A stretch of 64,000 bases of DNA from Mycobacterium pseudokansasii (lineage in GTDB: Bacteria; Actinomycetota; Actinomycetes; Mycobacteriales; Mycobacteriaceae): contig NZ_UPHU01000001.1 in the NCBI RefSeq assembly GCF_900566075.1, forward strand, positions 6,244,342-6,308,341. Direction: 5' to 3'. The notes beneath the pieces were generated by a model. That model was not told where the DNA came from. It made no database searches and was given only the letters and a program-made list of their open reading frames with translations. Each line of letters opens with the position of its first letter. The first letter of the stretch is position 1. The position numbers and the translations under genes were made by a program. Below, in pieces: positions 48,201-56,603 of this stretch.

Positions 48201-48810
48201 TATCAGCGCTGGCGCCGCCGTCCTGCTGGTCGCCCTGCTGGTACTGGTCTCGGTGATCAACAAGGTCTTCGGCAACGTCGGCGCCGGGCTCAACCGTGAC
48301 CAGCTCGGCCTGAACACCCAAACGTCGTCGGCGTCGGAGGCCAGTTCCGCCCCTGTCGGCAGCACCGTCAAACCCACCAAAGCCACCGTCTTCTCCCCAG
48401 ACGGGGAGGCCGACAATCCAGGCCAAGCCGATTTGGCTATCGACGGCAATCCCAGCACTTCCTGGCAAACCGACACCTACAGCGACGCCGTCCCGTTCCC
48501 CGCTTTCAAGAACGGCGTCGGATTGATGTTGCAGCTGCCGAAGCCGACCGTGGTCGGTGCCGTCACCATCGACATTTCCAGCACCGGAACCAAGGTCGAG
48601 ATCCGCTCGTCACCGACTCCGAACCCGTCGAAGCTCGACGACACCTCCGTGCTGACCTCGGCCACCGCGCTCAAGCCCGGCCACAACACCATCGCGGTCA
48701 AATCGTCGGCACCGACGTCCAACCTGCTGGTGTGGATTTCAACGTTGGGAACCACCGACGGCAAGAGCCGCGCCGACATCTCGGAGATCACGGTACAGGC
48801 CGCATCCTGA
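45244..48810 (+). CDS. murJ: MurJ/MviN lipid II flippase with pseudokinase tail
   Basis: 1188 residues from ATG 45244 (Rv3910: 1184). Residues ~35-570 are the multi-helix MOP/MviN flippase core (MAFATLISRLTGFARIVLL, NLVAALVLEATFTAIFVPVL). Residues ~700-960 form a kinase-like domain without the canonical catalytic motifs, the region that binds FhaA after PknB phosphorylation in M. tuberculosis. One membrane helix lies near 982 and an extracytoplasmic discoidin-like domain near 1045-1188 (LAIDGNPSTSWQTDTYSD). It flips lipid II for peptidoglycan synthesis. ATGA overlap with the preceding gene. Confidence 0.95.
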   Translation: MKAAPRRIQPVPQRIPAPRRIERRAELSDAALVSRSWGMAFATLISRLTGFARIVLLAAILGAALSSSFSVANQLPNLVAALVLEATFTAIFVPVLARAEQDDPDGGAAFVRRLVTLATTLLLLATALSVAAAPLLVRLMLGRNPQVNEPLTTAFAYLLLPQVLVYGLSSVFMAILNTRNVFGPPAWAPVVNNVVAIATLGVYLAVPGELSVDPVKMGNPKLLVLGIGTTLGVFAQTAVLLVAIGREHVSLRPLWGIDQRLKRFGAMAAAMVLYVLISQLGLVVGNQIASTAAASGPAIYNYTWLVLMLPFGMIGVTVLTVVMPRLSRNAAADDIPAVLADLSLATRLTMITLIPAVAFMTVGGPAIGTALFAYGHFGQVDAGYLGAAIALSAFTLIPYGLVLLQLRVFYAREQPWTPIVIIVVITGVKIVASLLAPHVTDDRELVAGYLGLANGLGFLAGATVGYYLLRRALRPGGGQLIGAHEGHTILVTTAASLLAGLLAHVADRLLGLAQLTAHGGGAGSLLRLLILALIMVPILAAIMLGAQVPEAQAALRAIQHRLGVRPGKPGRREVTALDRSSGRYRVTYPEQRMSSPPGESAVHQPIRRSPPAIRAGIAKGPEVTDRPSDSAASSDAVSGTDLPRPVADDFQPDIPADADQGAESRPRRPDRLNGDADTRGPIPFDAPRERGPEPSVPRDDVNLVPGARIANGRYRLLIFHGGTPHLRFWQALDTALDRQVALTFVDPEGALPEEVRQGILARTLRLSRIDKPGIARVLDVLHTGAGGLVVAEWIRGGSLREVADTAPSPVGAIRAMQSLAAAADAAHRAGVALSIDHPSRVRVSIEGDVVLAYPATMPDANPHDDIRGIGAALYALLVNQWPLAESGSRSGFPPAERDASGAPVEPTVVDRDIPFQISAVAVRSVQEDGGIRSASTLLNLLQQATAVADRTEVLGPVEPAPPASVRRSAAEDSAAYARRRRNLLIGISAGAAVLLVALLVLVSVINKVFGNVGAGLNRDQLGLNTQTSSASEASSAPVGSTVKPTKATVFSPDGEADNPGQADLAIDGNPSTSWQTDTYSDAVPFPAFKNGVGLMLQLPKPTVVGAVTIDISSTGTKVEIRSSPTPNPSKLDDTSVLTSATALKPGHNTIAVKSSAPTSNLLVWISTLGTTDGKSRADISEITVQAAS

Positions 48811-48873
48811 TTGCCGCACAACCCCGCAAACGAGTGAAGTGCCCCGCGGCTACCGATTGGTTACTGTCCGCCC

Positions 48874-49440
48874 GTGGGTTTCGGGGGCAGACGGGAACGT
48901 AGCGACGCCGAGCTGTTGGCGGCTTTCGTCGGCGGCGAGCACCGCGCCTTCGAGCAGTTGTTCCGCCGCCATCAACGCCACCTGTACCGGTTGGCCCGAC
49001 TCACCAGCCGCACCCCGGAAGACGCCGAGGACGCAGTGCAAGAGGCGATGATCTCGGCACACCGGTGCGCAGCGTCGTTTCGGTATGACGCGGCGGTCAG
49101 CAGCTGGCTGCACCGCATTGTGGTCAATGCCTGCCTGGACCGGCTCCGCCAGGCCAGGGCCCGGCCGACCGCCCCGCTCGACGACGTGCATCCGGTTCCG
49201 GATGCAACGGCCCGAGTCGAGACGGAGATCCTGGTGCAGCGGGCGCTGCTGCAGCTTCCGGTCGAACAACGGGCCGCAGTGGTCGCGGTCGACATGCAGG
49301 GGTATTCGATCGCCGACACGGCACGCATCCTGGGTGTGGCCGAGGGCACCGTCAAGAGCCGCTGCGCCCGCGGGCGAGCGCGGCTGGCGCGGCTGCTGGG
49401 CTACCTCACCACCGGTGCCAGCGCCGTCGACACCAGTTAG
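48874..49440 (+). CDS. sigM: SigM, ECF sigma factor
   Basis: 188 residues from GTG 48874. The sigma-2 region holds DAELLAAFVGGEHRAFEQLF and the DAVQEAMISAHR motif. The sigma-4 region holds LQLPVEQRAAVVAVDMQGYS and IADTARILGVAEGTVKSRCA. The close downstream gene encodes the anti-sigma factor. In M. tuberculosis SigM controls some esx/PE/PPE genes including esxE/esxF, which makes its neighbours in this window of interest. Confidence 0.93.
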   Translation: MGFGGRRERSDAELLAAFVGGEHRAFEQLFRRHQRHLYRLARLTSRTPEDAEDAVQEAMISAHRCAASFRYDAAVSSWLHRIVVNACLDRLRQARARPTAPLDDVHPVPDATARVETEILVQRALLQLPVEQRAAVVAVDMQGYSIADTARILGVAEGTVKSRCARGRARLARLLGYLTTGASAVDTS

Positions 49441-49514
49441 CACCAACCGGCGCGCCGTGCTGCTGCGCGGGCCGCACATGGTAACCGACCTGTGCATGAC
49501 GGACACTGGGGCGG

Positions 49515-50276
49515 ATGACCGGGACCGACCACGAATCCGACGCGAACCCGCCGCTGACCGTCGAGCTCCTCGCCGACCTGCAGGCCGGTCTGCTCGACGA
49601 CGACGCCGCCGCTGACATCCGCCGACGAGTCCGCACCGACCCTCGAGCGGCGGCAATCCTACGTGCCCTGCAGCAGGTGCGCCGCGACCTCGCGGCCGCC
49701 GGAGCTGATCCGGCCTCGGCGCCGCATCCGCCCGCCGAGGTCACGGCCAAGATCGTCACGGCCCTGCGGGCTGCCGCTGCCAGCGAGTCGCCGGCCACTC
49801 ACGCCGCCCGCCCGCGCATCCGCCCGGGGAAAGTCCTTGCCGGGATTGCCGGGTTCTGTGCGGCCGTCGCGGCGATCGGCGTCGGTACCGCCTCACTGGT
49901 CACTGCGCCCTCACCGGCGCCGAGCACGCCCACCACCGCAATGCACATCACCGTCTCGACGCCGCCGCCGGTGATTCCGCTGTCGCACCAACAGATCCTG
50001 GAACTGCTGCAACGCACACCCGACTACGGCCCGGTCGACGCCGCCCTCGCCGACCCGTTACGGCGCGCGTCCTGCCTGACCGGCCTGGGCTACCCGGCAT
50101 CCACGCAGATCCTGGGCGCCCAACCGATCGGCATCAACGCCCGCCCCGGGGTGCTGCTGGTGGTACCCGGCGACGGCCCCGGTACCGTGGCGGTCTACGC
50201 GGTGGCGCTCAACTGCAGCGCCGCCGATACCGGCCTGTTGGCCAGCACCACAATTGCCCGAGCCCCCGGCTCGTAG
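49515..50276 (+). CDS. rsmA: Anti-sigma-M factor (Rv3912-like, RsmA)
   Basis: 253 residues (Rv3912: 254). The N-terminal anti-sigma-like region (LTVELLADLQAGLLDDDAA) is cytosolic. A single membrane helix lies near residues 100-125 (VLAGIAGFCAAVAAIGVGTA). The C-terminal extracytoplasmic domain contains cysteines in RASCLTGLG and LNCSAAD. It holds SigM at the membrane. It follows sigM by 75 bases. Confidence 0.85.
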   Translation: MTGTDHESDANPPLTVELLADLQAGLLDDDAAADIRRRVRTDPRAAAILRALQQVRRDLAAAGADPASAPHPPAEVTAKIVTALRAAAASESPATHAARPRIRPGKVLAGIAGFCAAVAAIGVGTASLVTAPSPAPSTPTTAMHITVSTPPPVIPLSHQQILELLQRTPDYGPVDAALADPLRRASCLTGLGYPASTQILGAQPIGINARPGVLLVVPGDGPGTVAVYAVALNCSAADTGLLASTTIARAPGS

Positions 50277-50375
50277 CGGCATCCCGACATGGGCCGGCGC
50301 GCGGAAGGGAACACCAGTGCCTACGCTGGCGTTCATAAAAGTCCGAGATCAGCTTTCCGCACCCGAAAGGCCCGC

Positions 50376-51374
50376 ATGACCCCCGCCTCCGCCACTCCAG
50401 ACCCCATCCACGACGTGATCATCATCGGCAGCGGTCCTGCCGGATACACCGCCGCTCTCTACACCGCCCGGGCGCAGTTGGCTCCGCTGGTGTTTGAAGG
50501 CACCTCGTTCGGCGGGGCACTGATGACCACCACCGAAGTGGAGAACTATCCGGGTTTCCGCGACGGCATCACCGGTCCCGAGTTGATGGACCAGATGCGG
50601 GAACAGGCGCTGCGCTTCGGTGCGGACCTGCGCATGGAGGACGTGGAGTCGGTCTCGCTGGACGGACCGATCAAGTCGGTCGTCACCGCCGACGGGGAAA
50701 CCTGCCGCGGTCGGGCCGTGATCCTGGCGATGGGTGCGGCGGCGCGTTACCTGCACGTGCCCGGCGAACAGGAGCTGCTCGGTCGCGGTGTGAGTTCGTG
50801 TGCCACCTGTGACGGGTTCTTCTTCCGCGACCAAGACATCGCCGTCATCGGCGGCGGTGACTCGGCCATGGAGGAGGCCACCTTCCTGACCCGCTTCGCC
50901 CGCAGTGTCACGCTGGTGCACCGCCGCGACGAGTTCCGGGCCTCCAAGATCATGCTCAACCGTGCCCACGCCAACGACAAGATCAACATCCTGACCAACA
51001 AGGTGGTGCTCGCCGTGGACGGGGACACCACCGTCACCGGACTGCGGTTGCGCGACACCGCCACCGGTGAAGAAACCACACTGCCGGTGACCGGCGTCTT
51101 TGTCGCGATCGGACACGAGCCGCGATCCGGCCTGGTGCGCGATGCCGTCGATCTGGATCCGGACGGCTACGTGCTGGTCAACGGCGGCACCACGAGCACT
51201 TCGCTGGACGGGGTATTCGCCGCCGGAGACCTGGTCGACCGCACCTACCGGCAGGCGGTCACCGCAGCCGGCAGCGGATGTGCCGCTGCCATCGACGCCG
51301 AACGCTGGCTGGCCGAACGCGAAGCAACGGGGCACGCCGACAGTACCGACACGCTGATTGGAGCACAACAATGA
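50376..51374 (+). CDS. trxB2: TrxB2, thioredoxin reductase
   Basis: 332 residues from ATG 50376 (Rv3913: 335). FAD-binding [12 protein letters not shown] near residue 18, active-site CATC in [11 protein letters not shown] near residue 146, NADPH-binding [10 protein letters not shown] near 167, and the C-terminal FAD motif [15 protein letters not shown] near 287. Transfers electrons from NADPH to TrxC. ATGA overlap with trxC. Upstream in-frame residues are not reductase-like. Confidence 0.96.
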   Translation: MTPASATPDPIHDVIIIGSGPAGYTAALYTARAQLAPLVFEGTSFGGALMTTTEVENYPGFRDGITGPELMDQMREQALRFGADLRMEDVESVSLDGPIKSVVTADGETCRGRAVILAMGAAARYLHVPGEQELLGRGVSSCATCDGFFFRDQDIAVIGGGDSAMEEATFLTRFARSVTLVHRRDEFRASKIMLNRAHANDKINILTNKVVLAVDGDTTVTGLRLRDTATGEETTLPVTGVFVAIGHEPRSGLVRDAVDLDPDGYVLVNGGTTSTSLDGVFAAGDLVDRTYRQAVTAAGSGCAAAIDAERWLAEREATGHADSTDTLIGAQQ

Positions 51375-51724
51375 CCGATTCCGAGAAGTCCGGCGCCACA
51401 ATCGAAGTTTCCGATGCTTCTTTTTCCACCACTGTGCTGTCGAGCAATAAGCCTGTGCTGGTTGACTTTTGGGCTACCTGGTGCGGCCCGTGCAAGATGG
51501 TGGCGCCGGTGCTCGAAGAGATCGCCGCCGAGCGTTCGGGCAGCCTCACCGTGGCCAAGCTCGACGTCGACGCCAACCCGCAAACAGCGCGCGACTTTCA
51601 GGTCATCTCGATTCCCACGATGATCCTGTTCAAAGACGGCCAGCCGGTGAAGCGGATCGTCGGGGCCAAAGGGAAAGCGGCGTTGCTGCGCGAGATTTCT
51701 GACGTGGTACCAAGTCTCGATTAG
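51371..51724 (+). CDS. trxC: TrxC, thioredoxin
   Basis: 117 residues from ATG 51371 overlapping the trxB2 stop. Active site WCGPCK near residue 37, the cis-Pro segment [12 protein letters not shown] near residue 78. Main cytosolic thioredoxin partner of TrxB2. In M. tuberculosis cwlM follows; here an ESX-3-type cassette lies between. Confidence 0.96.
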   Translation: MTDSEKSGATIEVSDASFSTTVLSSNKPVLVDFWATWCGPCKMVAPVLEEIAAERSGSLTVAKLDVDANPQTARDFQVISIPTMILFKDGQPVKRIVGAKGKAALLREISDVVPSLD

Positions 51725-52503
51725 TGGCTTGTAGCTAGCCCGGTACCCGATTCACGACCCGTCGTGGGGCAGCGGCGATACCGCTCGCACTCCGTCCACA
51801 GCGCCGTGACTCGTAATGCGGCGGCTCGGTGCTCACGCAGTTCCGGTCCGGCGGCTGCACATGGTGCCCCATGTTGCGCGAGGATCATCATCGGACGGAT
51901 GGTCCCGGCTGGCCGCATGAGGCTGACATGGTGGTGAAATCTACTCAGGCAGAACGCTTTCCGGATCCACCGGACGGTCGGCTTGCGCAGCCCGCTCCCG
52001 CCCGGCCCATAACCCCCGGAGACGGAAGGGCACCGTTGTGCGTTTAGCTTCAGCTCACTGACTGACGTGGACTCTGCTCCCGCGCAATTACTTTCGTATT
52101 CGAGCGCCCCTCGGCGCGCCGTATGATCCGCATCCGCACCGCCGAGCACAGCGACCAACGTGCGCCAACGCCCAGCGCGTCAGCGTCTTCACGTTGCCCG
52201 TCGGTCAGCACGTGCGTCGTTATTCGATCACCTTCACTTTGCGACACTCGAACCCGATTATCTGTCAACGGGATTCGCCTGAAAAGCGATCGTTTCGGCT
52301 CTCCGGGGACCCGAAATCCACGCTGTGGCGCGTTGATCATTTGTACTTATCACCCGAGTTGGTAAATGTATCGGCACGTCGTTGTACAGAGTGGTCGGGC
52401 ATGGTCCAATCGGTGCGTCGTTGGATTCCGCGAGTTTCGCCCGACATCCGCAAACCGCGGAGTCACAAAGCATTAGAAAGACATTAGAAAGAGGGGTGTC
52501 GAA
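51725..52503. other. Long intergenic region upstream of the ESX-3-type cassette
   Basis: About 780 bases with no supportable gene on either strand. It presumably contains the cassette promoter. A tandem 11-mer CATTAGAAAGA occurs twice at 52471-52492, and GAAAGAGGGG just after it can serve as ribosome-binding site for the TTG at 52504. I see no convincing Zur or IdeR box. The loosely palindromic GAAAAGCGATCGTTTC at about 52280 has the wrong spacing. Confidence 0.5.
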
Positions 52504-52818
52504 TTGACGTTGCGAGTGGTTCCTGAGGGTTTGGCTGGCGCGGCTGCAGCCGTCGAGGCGTTGAGTGCTCGGTTGGCGGCTGCCCATGCTGCCGCAGCGC
52601 CTGTGATCACCGCGGTGGCGCCTCCGGCGGCTGATCCGGTGTCGCTGGCGACTGCGGTGGGGTTGAGCGCCTGCGGTGTGCAGCACGTGGGGATCGCCAC
52701 TGAGGGTGTCGAAGAGCTGGCCCGCTCCGGTGTGGGCATCGGTGAGGCAGGCGTCAGTTATGCCGTTGGTGATGCCGCCGCAGCGCTGACGTATGCCCCT
52801 ACGGCTGGTTTGATATGA
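52504..52818 (+). CDS. PE-family protein, PE5-like (ESX-3-type cassette)
   Basis: 104 residues from TTG 52504 (second codon ACG, reading [20 protein letters not shown]), close to PE5 (Rv0285, 102 residues). Shares [20 protein letters not shown] and the [16 protein letters not shown] segment. First gene of a PE-PPE-esxG-esxH unit. Would pair with the PPE encoded 19 bases downstream and be guided by EspG3. Confidence 0.92.
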   Translation: MTLRVVPEGLAGAAAAVEALSARLAAAHAAAAPVITAVAPPAADPVSLATAVGLSACGVQHVGIATEGVEELARSGVGIGEAGVSYAVGDAAAALTYAPTAGLI

Positions 52819-52837
52819 CCAACCGAGTCCGATTGTG

Positions 52838-54145
52838 ATGAACGACGCCAACTTTATGCAGCCTGTGTGGTTTGGCTGCCCGCCGGAGATCCATTCGGCG
52901 TTGCTGAGTGCAGGCCCGGGACCGGCTCCGTTGGTGGCGGCCGGCGCGGAATGGTTATCGCTGAGCGCTCAGTATGCCGAGACGGCCGAGGAACTGGGTA
53001 CGGTGCTGGCCGCGGTAGCCGCCGGGGCTTGGCAGGGTCCCAGCGCGGAGCTGTGCACGGCGGCCTACGCCCCGTATCTGGCCTGGCTAATGCAAGCCAG
53101 CACCGATGGTGCGGCCGCGGCTGCTGCACACGAGGCCACCACCACCGCCTATACCGCTGCACTGGCGACAATGCCCACGTTGGCGGAGCTGGCCGCCAAC
53201 CACGCTACCCACGCAATACTGTTGGCCACCAACTTCTTTGGCATCAACACCGTCCCGATCGCGGTGAATGAAGCCGACTATGTGCGGATGTGGATCCAGG
53301 CCTCGACCACCATGAGCGACTACGCGGCAGCCACGGCGACCGCCTTGGCCACCACACCCCACATCCTTCCGCCACCGGTTATCCTCAAAACCGGCAGCAC
53401 AGCAGCTACCGTCGCCGTCGCATCCACTCTCACGCCTTTTCCTTTGTGGGCGATCCTCGACATTATTTGGCAAACCATTCTCACTCTATTGTTCAGCTTC
53501 GTCGGATTTTGGGGCTTCCTGCTCTTCATCTGGGTCGTACCCATACTTATGATTGCTGCCGCGGCAGCGGCCTTGATGGGCGACTACGTCGCCGCAGCGT
53601 ATCTGCTGGACTTTGCCCTGGCTTGGCCAATCATCATCTTTGGCTTTGGCCTTTCGTTTTTCCTGTCGCCGTTGATGGCCGTTGTTCAGGTTATTGGCTT
53701 GATTGTCAATTGGATTATCGGAAATCTCGTCGGTCCGGCTTTGTCTGTGGTCGCTAATCTTGGTGGGGGATTGGCGCTGGCGAGCCCTGTTACCGCGTCC
53801 GTTGCTGCGGCGCGTGCGGCTGCGGGCGCTCCGTTGGCGGCAATGGCTGTCGATGCGATGCAACCCGGGCCCGGCATGTCGGCGATGCTGCCGCAAGCGC
53901 AATTGGTGGCAGCGGTCTCGGCCGGAACCCTATCGCCGGGATCAGCTGCGGGTGCCGATCAGGGTGCCGGCAACCTTGGTTTTTCGGGAACGTTGACCGC
54001 CAAAGGGCCTTTGGTCAAGACCGGCGGCTTATCCACCATCGGTGCCGAGTGTGATGGTGCGCAAATTCCGATGCTGCCGGCCAGTTGGGAGCACGGGCTC
54101 GTCGCAGCGCTCGGCGATGGGGGGTTGATCGGCGCAGCGGTATGA
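52838..54145 (+). CDS. PPE-family protein, PPE4-like, PPW subfamily
   Basis: 435 residues from ATG 52838 (a GTG at 52835 is adjacent). It starts [20 protein letters not shown] with the PPE domain in the first ~180 residues. A hydrophobic region of several helices (about 205-310) comes before a C-terminus with GFSGT and PMLPASW, the motifs of the PPE-PPW subfamily. Shorter than PPE4 (513). ESX-3 PPE proteins are linked to siderophore-dependent iron uptake; here function is inferred by homology only. Confidence 0.9.
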   Translation: MNDANFMQPVWFGCPPEIHSALLSAGPGPAPLVAAGAEWLSLSAQYAETAEELGTVLAAVAAGAWQGPSAELCTAAYAPYLAWLMQASTDGAAAAAAHEATTTAYTAALATMPTLAELAANHATHAILLATNFFGINTVPIAVNEADYVRMWIQASTTMSDYAAATATALATTPHILPPPVILKTGSTAATVAVASTLTPFPLWAILDIIWQTILTLLFSFVGFWGFLLFIWVVPILMIAAAAAALMGDYVAAAYLLDFALAWPIIIFGFGLSFFLSPLMAVVQVIGLIVNWIIGNLVGPALSVVANLGGGLALASPVTASVAAARAAAGAPLAAMAVDAMQPGPGMSAMLPQAQLVAAVSAGTLSPGSAAGADQGAGNLGFSGTLTAKGPLVKTGGLSTIGAECDGAQIPMLPASWEHGLVAALGDGGLIGAAV

Positions 54146-54197
54146 CAGTCAGATAACCAGAAAAGCCACGGGAAATCGAGTCCGAAGGAGAGTTGTT

Positions 54198-54491
54198 GTG
54201 AGCTTGTTGGATGCCCATATTCCGCAGTTGGTGGCGTCGCAGACCGCGTTTGCCGCCAAGGCGGGGCTGATGCGTCACACCATCAGTTCTTCCGAGCAGT
54301 CAGCGATGTCGGCGCAGGCGTTTCATCAAGGTGAGTCAGCAGCGGCATTTCAGGCCTCGCATGCTCGGTTTGTCGAGGCGGCCGGCAAGGTGAACGCGTT
54401 GTTGGATATCGCGCAGGCCAATCTGGGTGATGCCGCCGGCACCTATGTGGCTGCCGATGCCGCTGCAGCTTCGGCCTATACGGGATTCTGA
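54198..54491 (+). CDS. EsxG-like WXG100 protein
   Basis: 97 residues from GTG 54198 with a strong AAGGAGAG at 54184-54191. Very close to EsxG/EsxS (Rv0287/Rv3020c): [20 protein letters not shown] at the N-terminus and [17 protein letters not shown] at the C-terminus. Forms a zinc-binding heterodimer with EsxH in ESX-3. Third gene of the cassette. Confidence 0.95.
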   Translation: MSLLDAHIPQLVASQTAFAAKAGLMRHTISSSEQSAMSAQAFHQGESAAAFQASHARFVEAAGKVNALLDIAQANLGDAAGTYVAADAAAASAYTGF

Positions 54492-54529
54492 GGCCCGTAC
54501 ACCATCGTCGAATTTTGAAAGGGTTTGTG

Positions 54530-54820
54530 ATGTCACAGATTATGTACAACTACCCTGCCATGATGGCTCATGCGGGGGACATGTCCGGGTATGCCGGGAC
54601 ACTGCACAGCCTGGGTGCTGACATAGCCACCGAGCAGGCCGCATTGTCCAATGCATGGCAGGGCGACACCGGGCTGACCTATCAGGGTTGGCAGGCACAG
54701 TGGAATCAGTCCATGCAGGAATTGGTCAGCGCATATCAATCGATAGCCTCCACGCATGAATCCAACACGTTGGCGATGAACGCCCGCGACATGGCCGAAG
54801 CCGCCAAATGGGGCGCCTAG
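54530..54820 (+). CDS. EsxH-like WXG100 protein (TB10.4 family)
   Basis: 96 residues from ATG 54530. Matches EsxH/Esx[23 protein letters not shown] turn in [14 protein letters not shown], and C-terminal [14 protein letters not shown]. EsxH is an ESX-3 substrate; TB10.4 interferes with host ESCRT in M. tuberculosis. Partner of the preceding EsxG-like protein. Terminal gene before a strong hairpin. Confidence 0.95.
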   Translation: MSQIMYNYPAMMAHAGDMSGYAGTLHSLGADIATEQAALSNAWQGDTGLTYQGWQAQWNQSMQELVSAYQSIASTHESNTLAMNARDMAEAAKWGA

Positions 54821-54836
54821 CCTAGCGTAAAGCATC

Positions 54837-54936
54837 CGTTGGGGGCCAGTCCCGCGGGACTGCTCGAGCGAGGCGGGACAGTCGCCACTCGGGCTAATCG
54901 CGACCTCGAGCAGCCCCGCGGGGCTGGCCCCCACCG
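54837..54936 (+). terminator. Large intrinsic-terminator-like hairpin after the EsxH-like gene
   Basis: Inverted arms of 28 bases (54841-54868 and 54905-54932) pair with only two mismatches: GGGGGCCAG...CTGCTCGAG against CTCGAGCAG...CTGGCCCCC. Outer pairs extend it slightly, and the loop is about 36 bases. Each arm contains the self-complementary CCCGCGGG. The right arm is followed by ACCGTTTTTGG, a T-run at 54936-54941, as in a Rho-independent terminator. It would stop cassette transcripts before cwlM. Confidence 0.8.
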
Positions 54937-54941
54937 TTTTT

Positions 54942-55342
54942 GGTCCCGTGCGCAGGCCGTTCAAGACCCATTCATCTTCATTTCAGACCCGGCGAAATGC
55001 AGCAAGCACATAGGCGCCGCCCGTCCACGTCAACGAACTCACGCACTTCGCCCCCGTCCTCCCGGCCACCGAAAGCTACCAGCGCGCTTACTACAGCAAA
55101 AAGCGTCGGGAAATTACCCGCTCCGCCCAGGTTTCGTCGGAAAAGCCTTCACCAGCCAGAATCCACTGCGCCCTGTCGTGATGTGGCAACAGTTGTAGTG
55201 CTGTGGCCAACCGCCGCCTGGACGACGCGTCGGGCCCCGGATCAGCCTGGGGTTTTCCCGAAATTGGGAAGCGTCTGCGACAATAGCGGCTAGCTGTGTT
55301 GCATTTGTCAGCGAGGTCAGTGAGTCCTGGAGGGCCTTTGGT
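54942..55342. other. Intergenic region upstream of cwlM
   Basis: About 400 bases without a supportable gene. Frames on both strands are Arg-rich shadows. Likely holds the cwlM promoter, now isolated from trxC by the cassette and its terminator. Confidence 0.5.
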
Positions 55343-56563
55343 ATGCCGAGTCCGCGCCGCGAAGACGGCGACGCGCTGCGCTGTGGTGACCGTAGCGCCG
55401 CTGTCACCGAGATCCGTGCTGCGCTGGCCGCGCTGGGGATGCTGGATAATTCCGACGAAGATCTGACCACAGGCCGACACGTCGCGCTCGAGGTGTTCGA
55501 CGCCGAACTCGACCACGCGGTACGCGCCTTCCAGCAGCATCGCGGACTGCTCGTTGACGGCATCGTCGGCGAGGCCACCTATCGGGCCTTGAAGGAGGCG
55601 TCCTACCGGCTCGGCGCCCGCACGCTCTATCACCAATTCGGTGCGCCCCTATACGGTGACGATGTCGCGACACTACAGGCTCGACTTCAAGATCTCGGGT
55701 TCTACACGGGGCTGGTCGACGGATATTTCGGGTTGCAGACCCACAATGCGCTGATGTCGTACCAGCGTGAGTACGGGCTCGCCGCCGACGGCATCTGCGG
55801 CCCGGAAACGTTGCGCTCCTTGTACTTTCTCAGTTCACGGGTCAGCGGCGGCTCACCGCATGCGATTCGGGAAGAGGAGCTGGTCCGCCGTTCGGGTCCC
55901 AAGTTGTCCGGCAAGCGGATCATCATCGATCCCGGCCGCGGGGGTGCCGATCACGGCCTGATCACCCAAGGCCCGGCCGGGCCGATCAGCGAGGCAGATG
56001 TTTTGTGGGACTTGGCGAGTCGTCTCGAAGGACGAATGTCGGCCATCGGCATGGAGACCTTCTTGTCCCGACCGGCTAACCGCAGCCCGTCAGACGCCGA
56101 ACGTGCCGCCATCGCCAACGCGGTTGGCGCAGACCTGATGATCAGCCTGCGCTGCGAGACCCAAGCCAGTCCTTCGGCTAACGGCGTCGCCTCGTTCCAC
56201 TTCGGAAACTCGCACGGGTCGGTATCCACCATCGGTCGCAATCTGGCTGACTTCATTCAGCGAGAAGTTGTGGCGCGCACTGGTTTACGGGACTGCCGTA
56301 CCCATGGCCGAACATGGGATCTGTTGCGGCTAACCCGGATGCCGACCGTTCAAGTCGACATCGGCTACATCACCAATCCCCATGACCGGGAGATGCTGGT
56401 CTCAACACAGACCCGCGACGCCATTGCCGAAGGTATTCTTGCCGCCGTCAAGCGCCTCTACCTGTTGGGCAAAAACGACCGGCCCACAGGCACTTTCACT
56501 TTCGCCGAGCTATTGGCCCACGAGCTCTCGGTGGAGCGGGCCAGCAGGCTCGGCGGTCCCTGA
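55343..56563 (+). CDS. cwlM: CwlM, peptidoglycan amidase-fold regulator
   Basis: 406 residues, identical in length to Rv3915. Two peptidoglycan-binding domains (about residues 10-150; EIRAALAALGMLDNSD and TLQARLQDLGFYTGLVDGYF) precede an amidase_3 fold (about 190-375). The first zinc-ligand motif usually reads DPGHGG; here it is IIIDPGRGGADHG, with Arg in place of His, fitting a non-enzymatic role. In M. tuberculosis phosphorylated CwlM activates MurA and is essential. Convergent with the Rv3916c-like gene. Confidence 0.94.
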   Translation: MPSPRREDGDALRCGDRSAAVTEIRAALAALGMLDNSDEDLTTGRHVALEVFDAELDHAVRAFQQHRGLLVDGIVGEATYRALKEASYRLGARTLYHQFGAPLYGDDVATLQARLQDLGFYTGLVDGYFGLQTHNALMSYQREYGLAADGICGPETLRSLYFLSSRVSGGSPHAIREEELVRRSGPKLSGKRIIIDPGRGGADHGLITQGPAGPISEADVLWDLASRLEGRMSAIGMETFLSRPANRSPSDAERAAIANAVGADLMISLRCETQASPSANGVASFHFGNSHGSVSTIGRNLADFIQREVVARTGLRDCRTHGRTWDLLRLTRMPTVQVDIGYITNPHDREMLVSTQTRDAIAEGILAAVKRLYLLGKNDRPTGTFTFAELLAHELSVERASRLGGP

Positions 56564-56603
56564 CTTGTCTTGACGTTCCCGGGGCGCATCGTTCTCCGAG
56601 GCG

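Noticed and set aside
51735..51745. TAGCTAG after trxC as a third CTAG duplication
   Set aside because: It reads GTAGCTAGC, not CTAGCTAG, and lies outside any broken frame.
52270..52300. Possible Zur box upstream of the ESX-3-type cassette
   Set aside because: GAAAAGCGATCGTTTC is only partly palindromic and has spacing unlike known zinc-uptake regulator sites.
52050..52340. 96-residue minus-strand frame upstream of the PE gene
   Set aside because: Arg/Ser-rich without recognisable features; lies in the probable promoter region.
54818..54832. CTAGCCTAG after the EsxH-like gene as a CTAG duplication
   Set aside because: The repeat unit is five bases and lies after the stop codon; it is not the same event.
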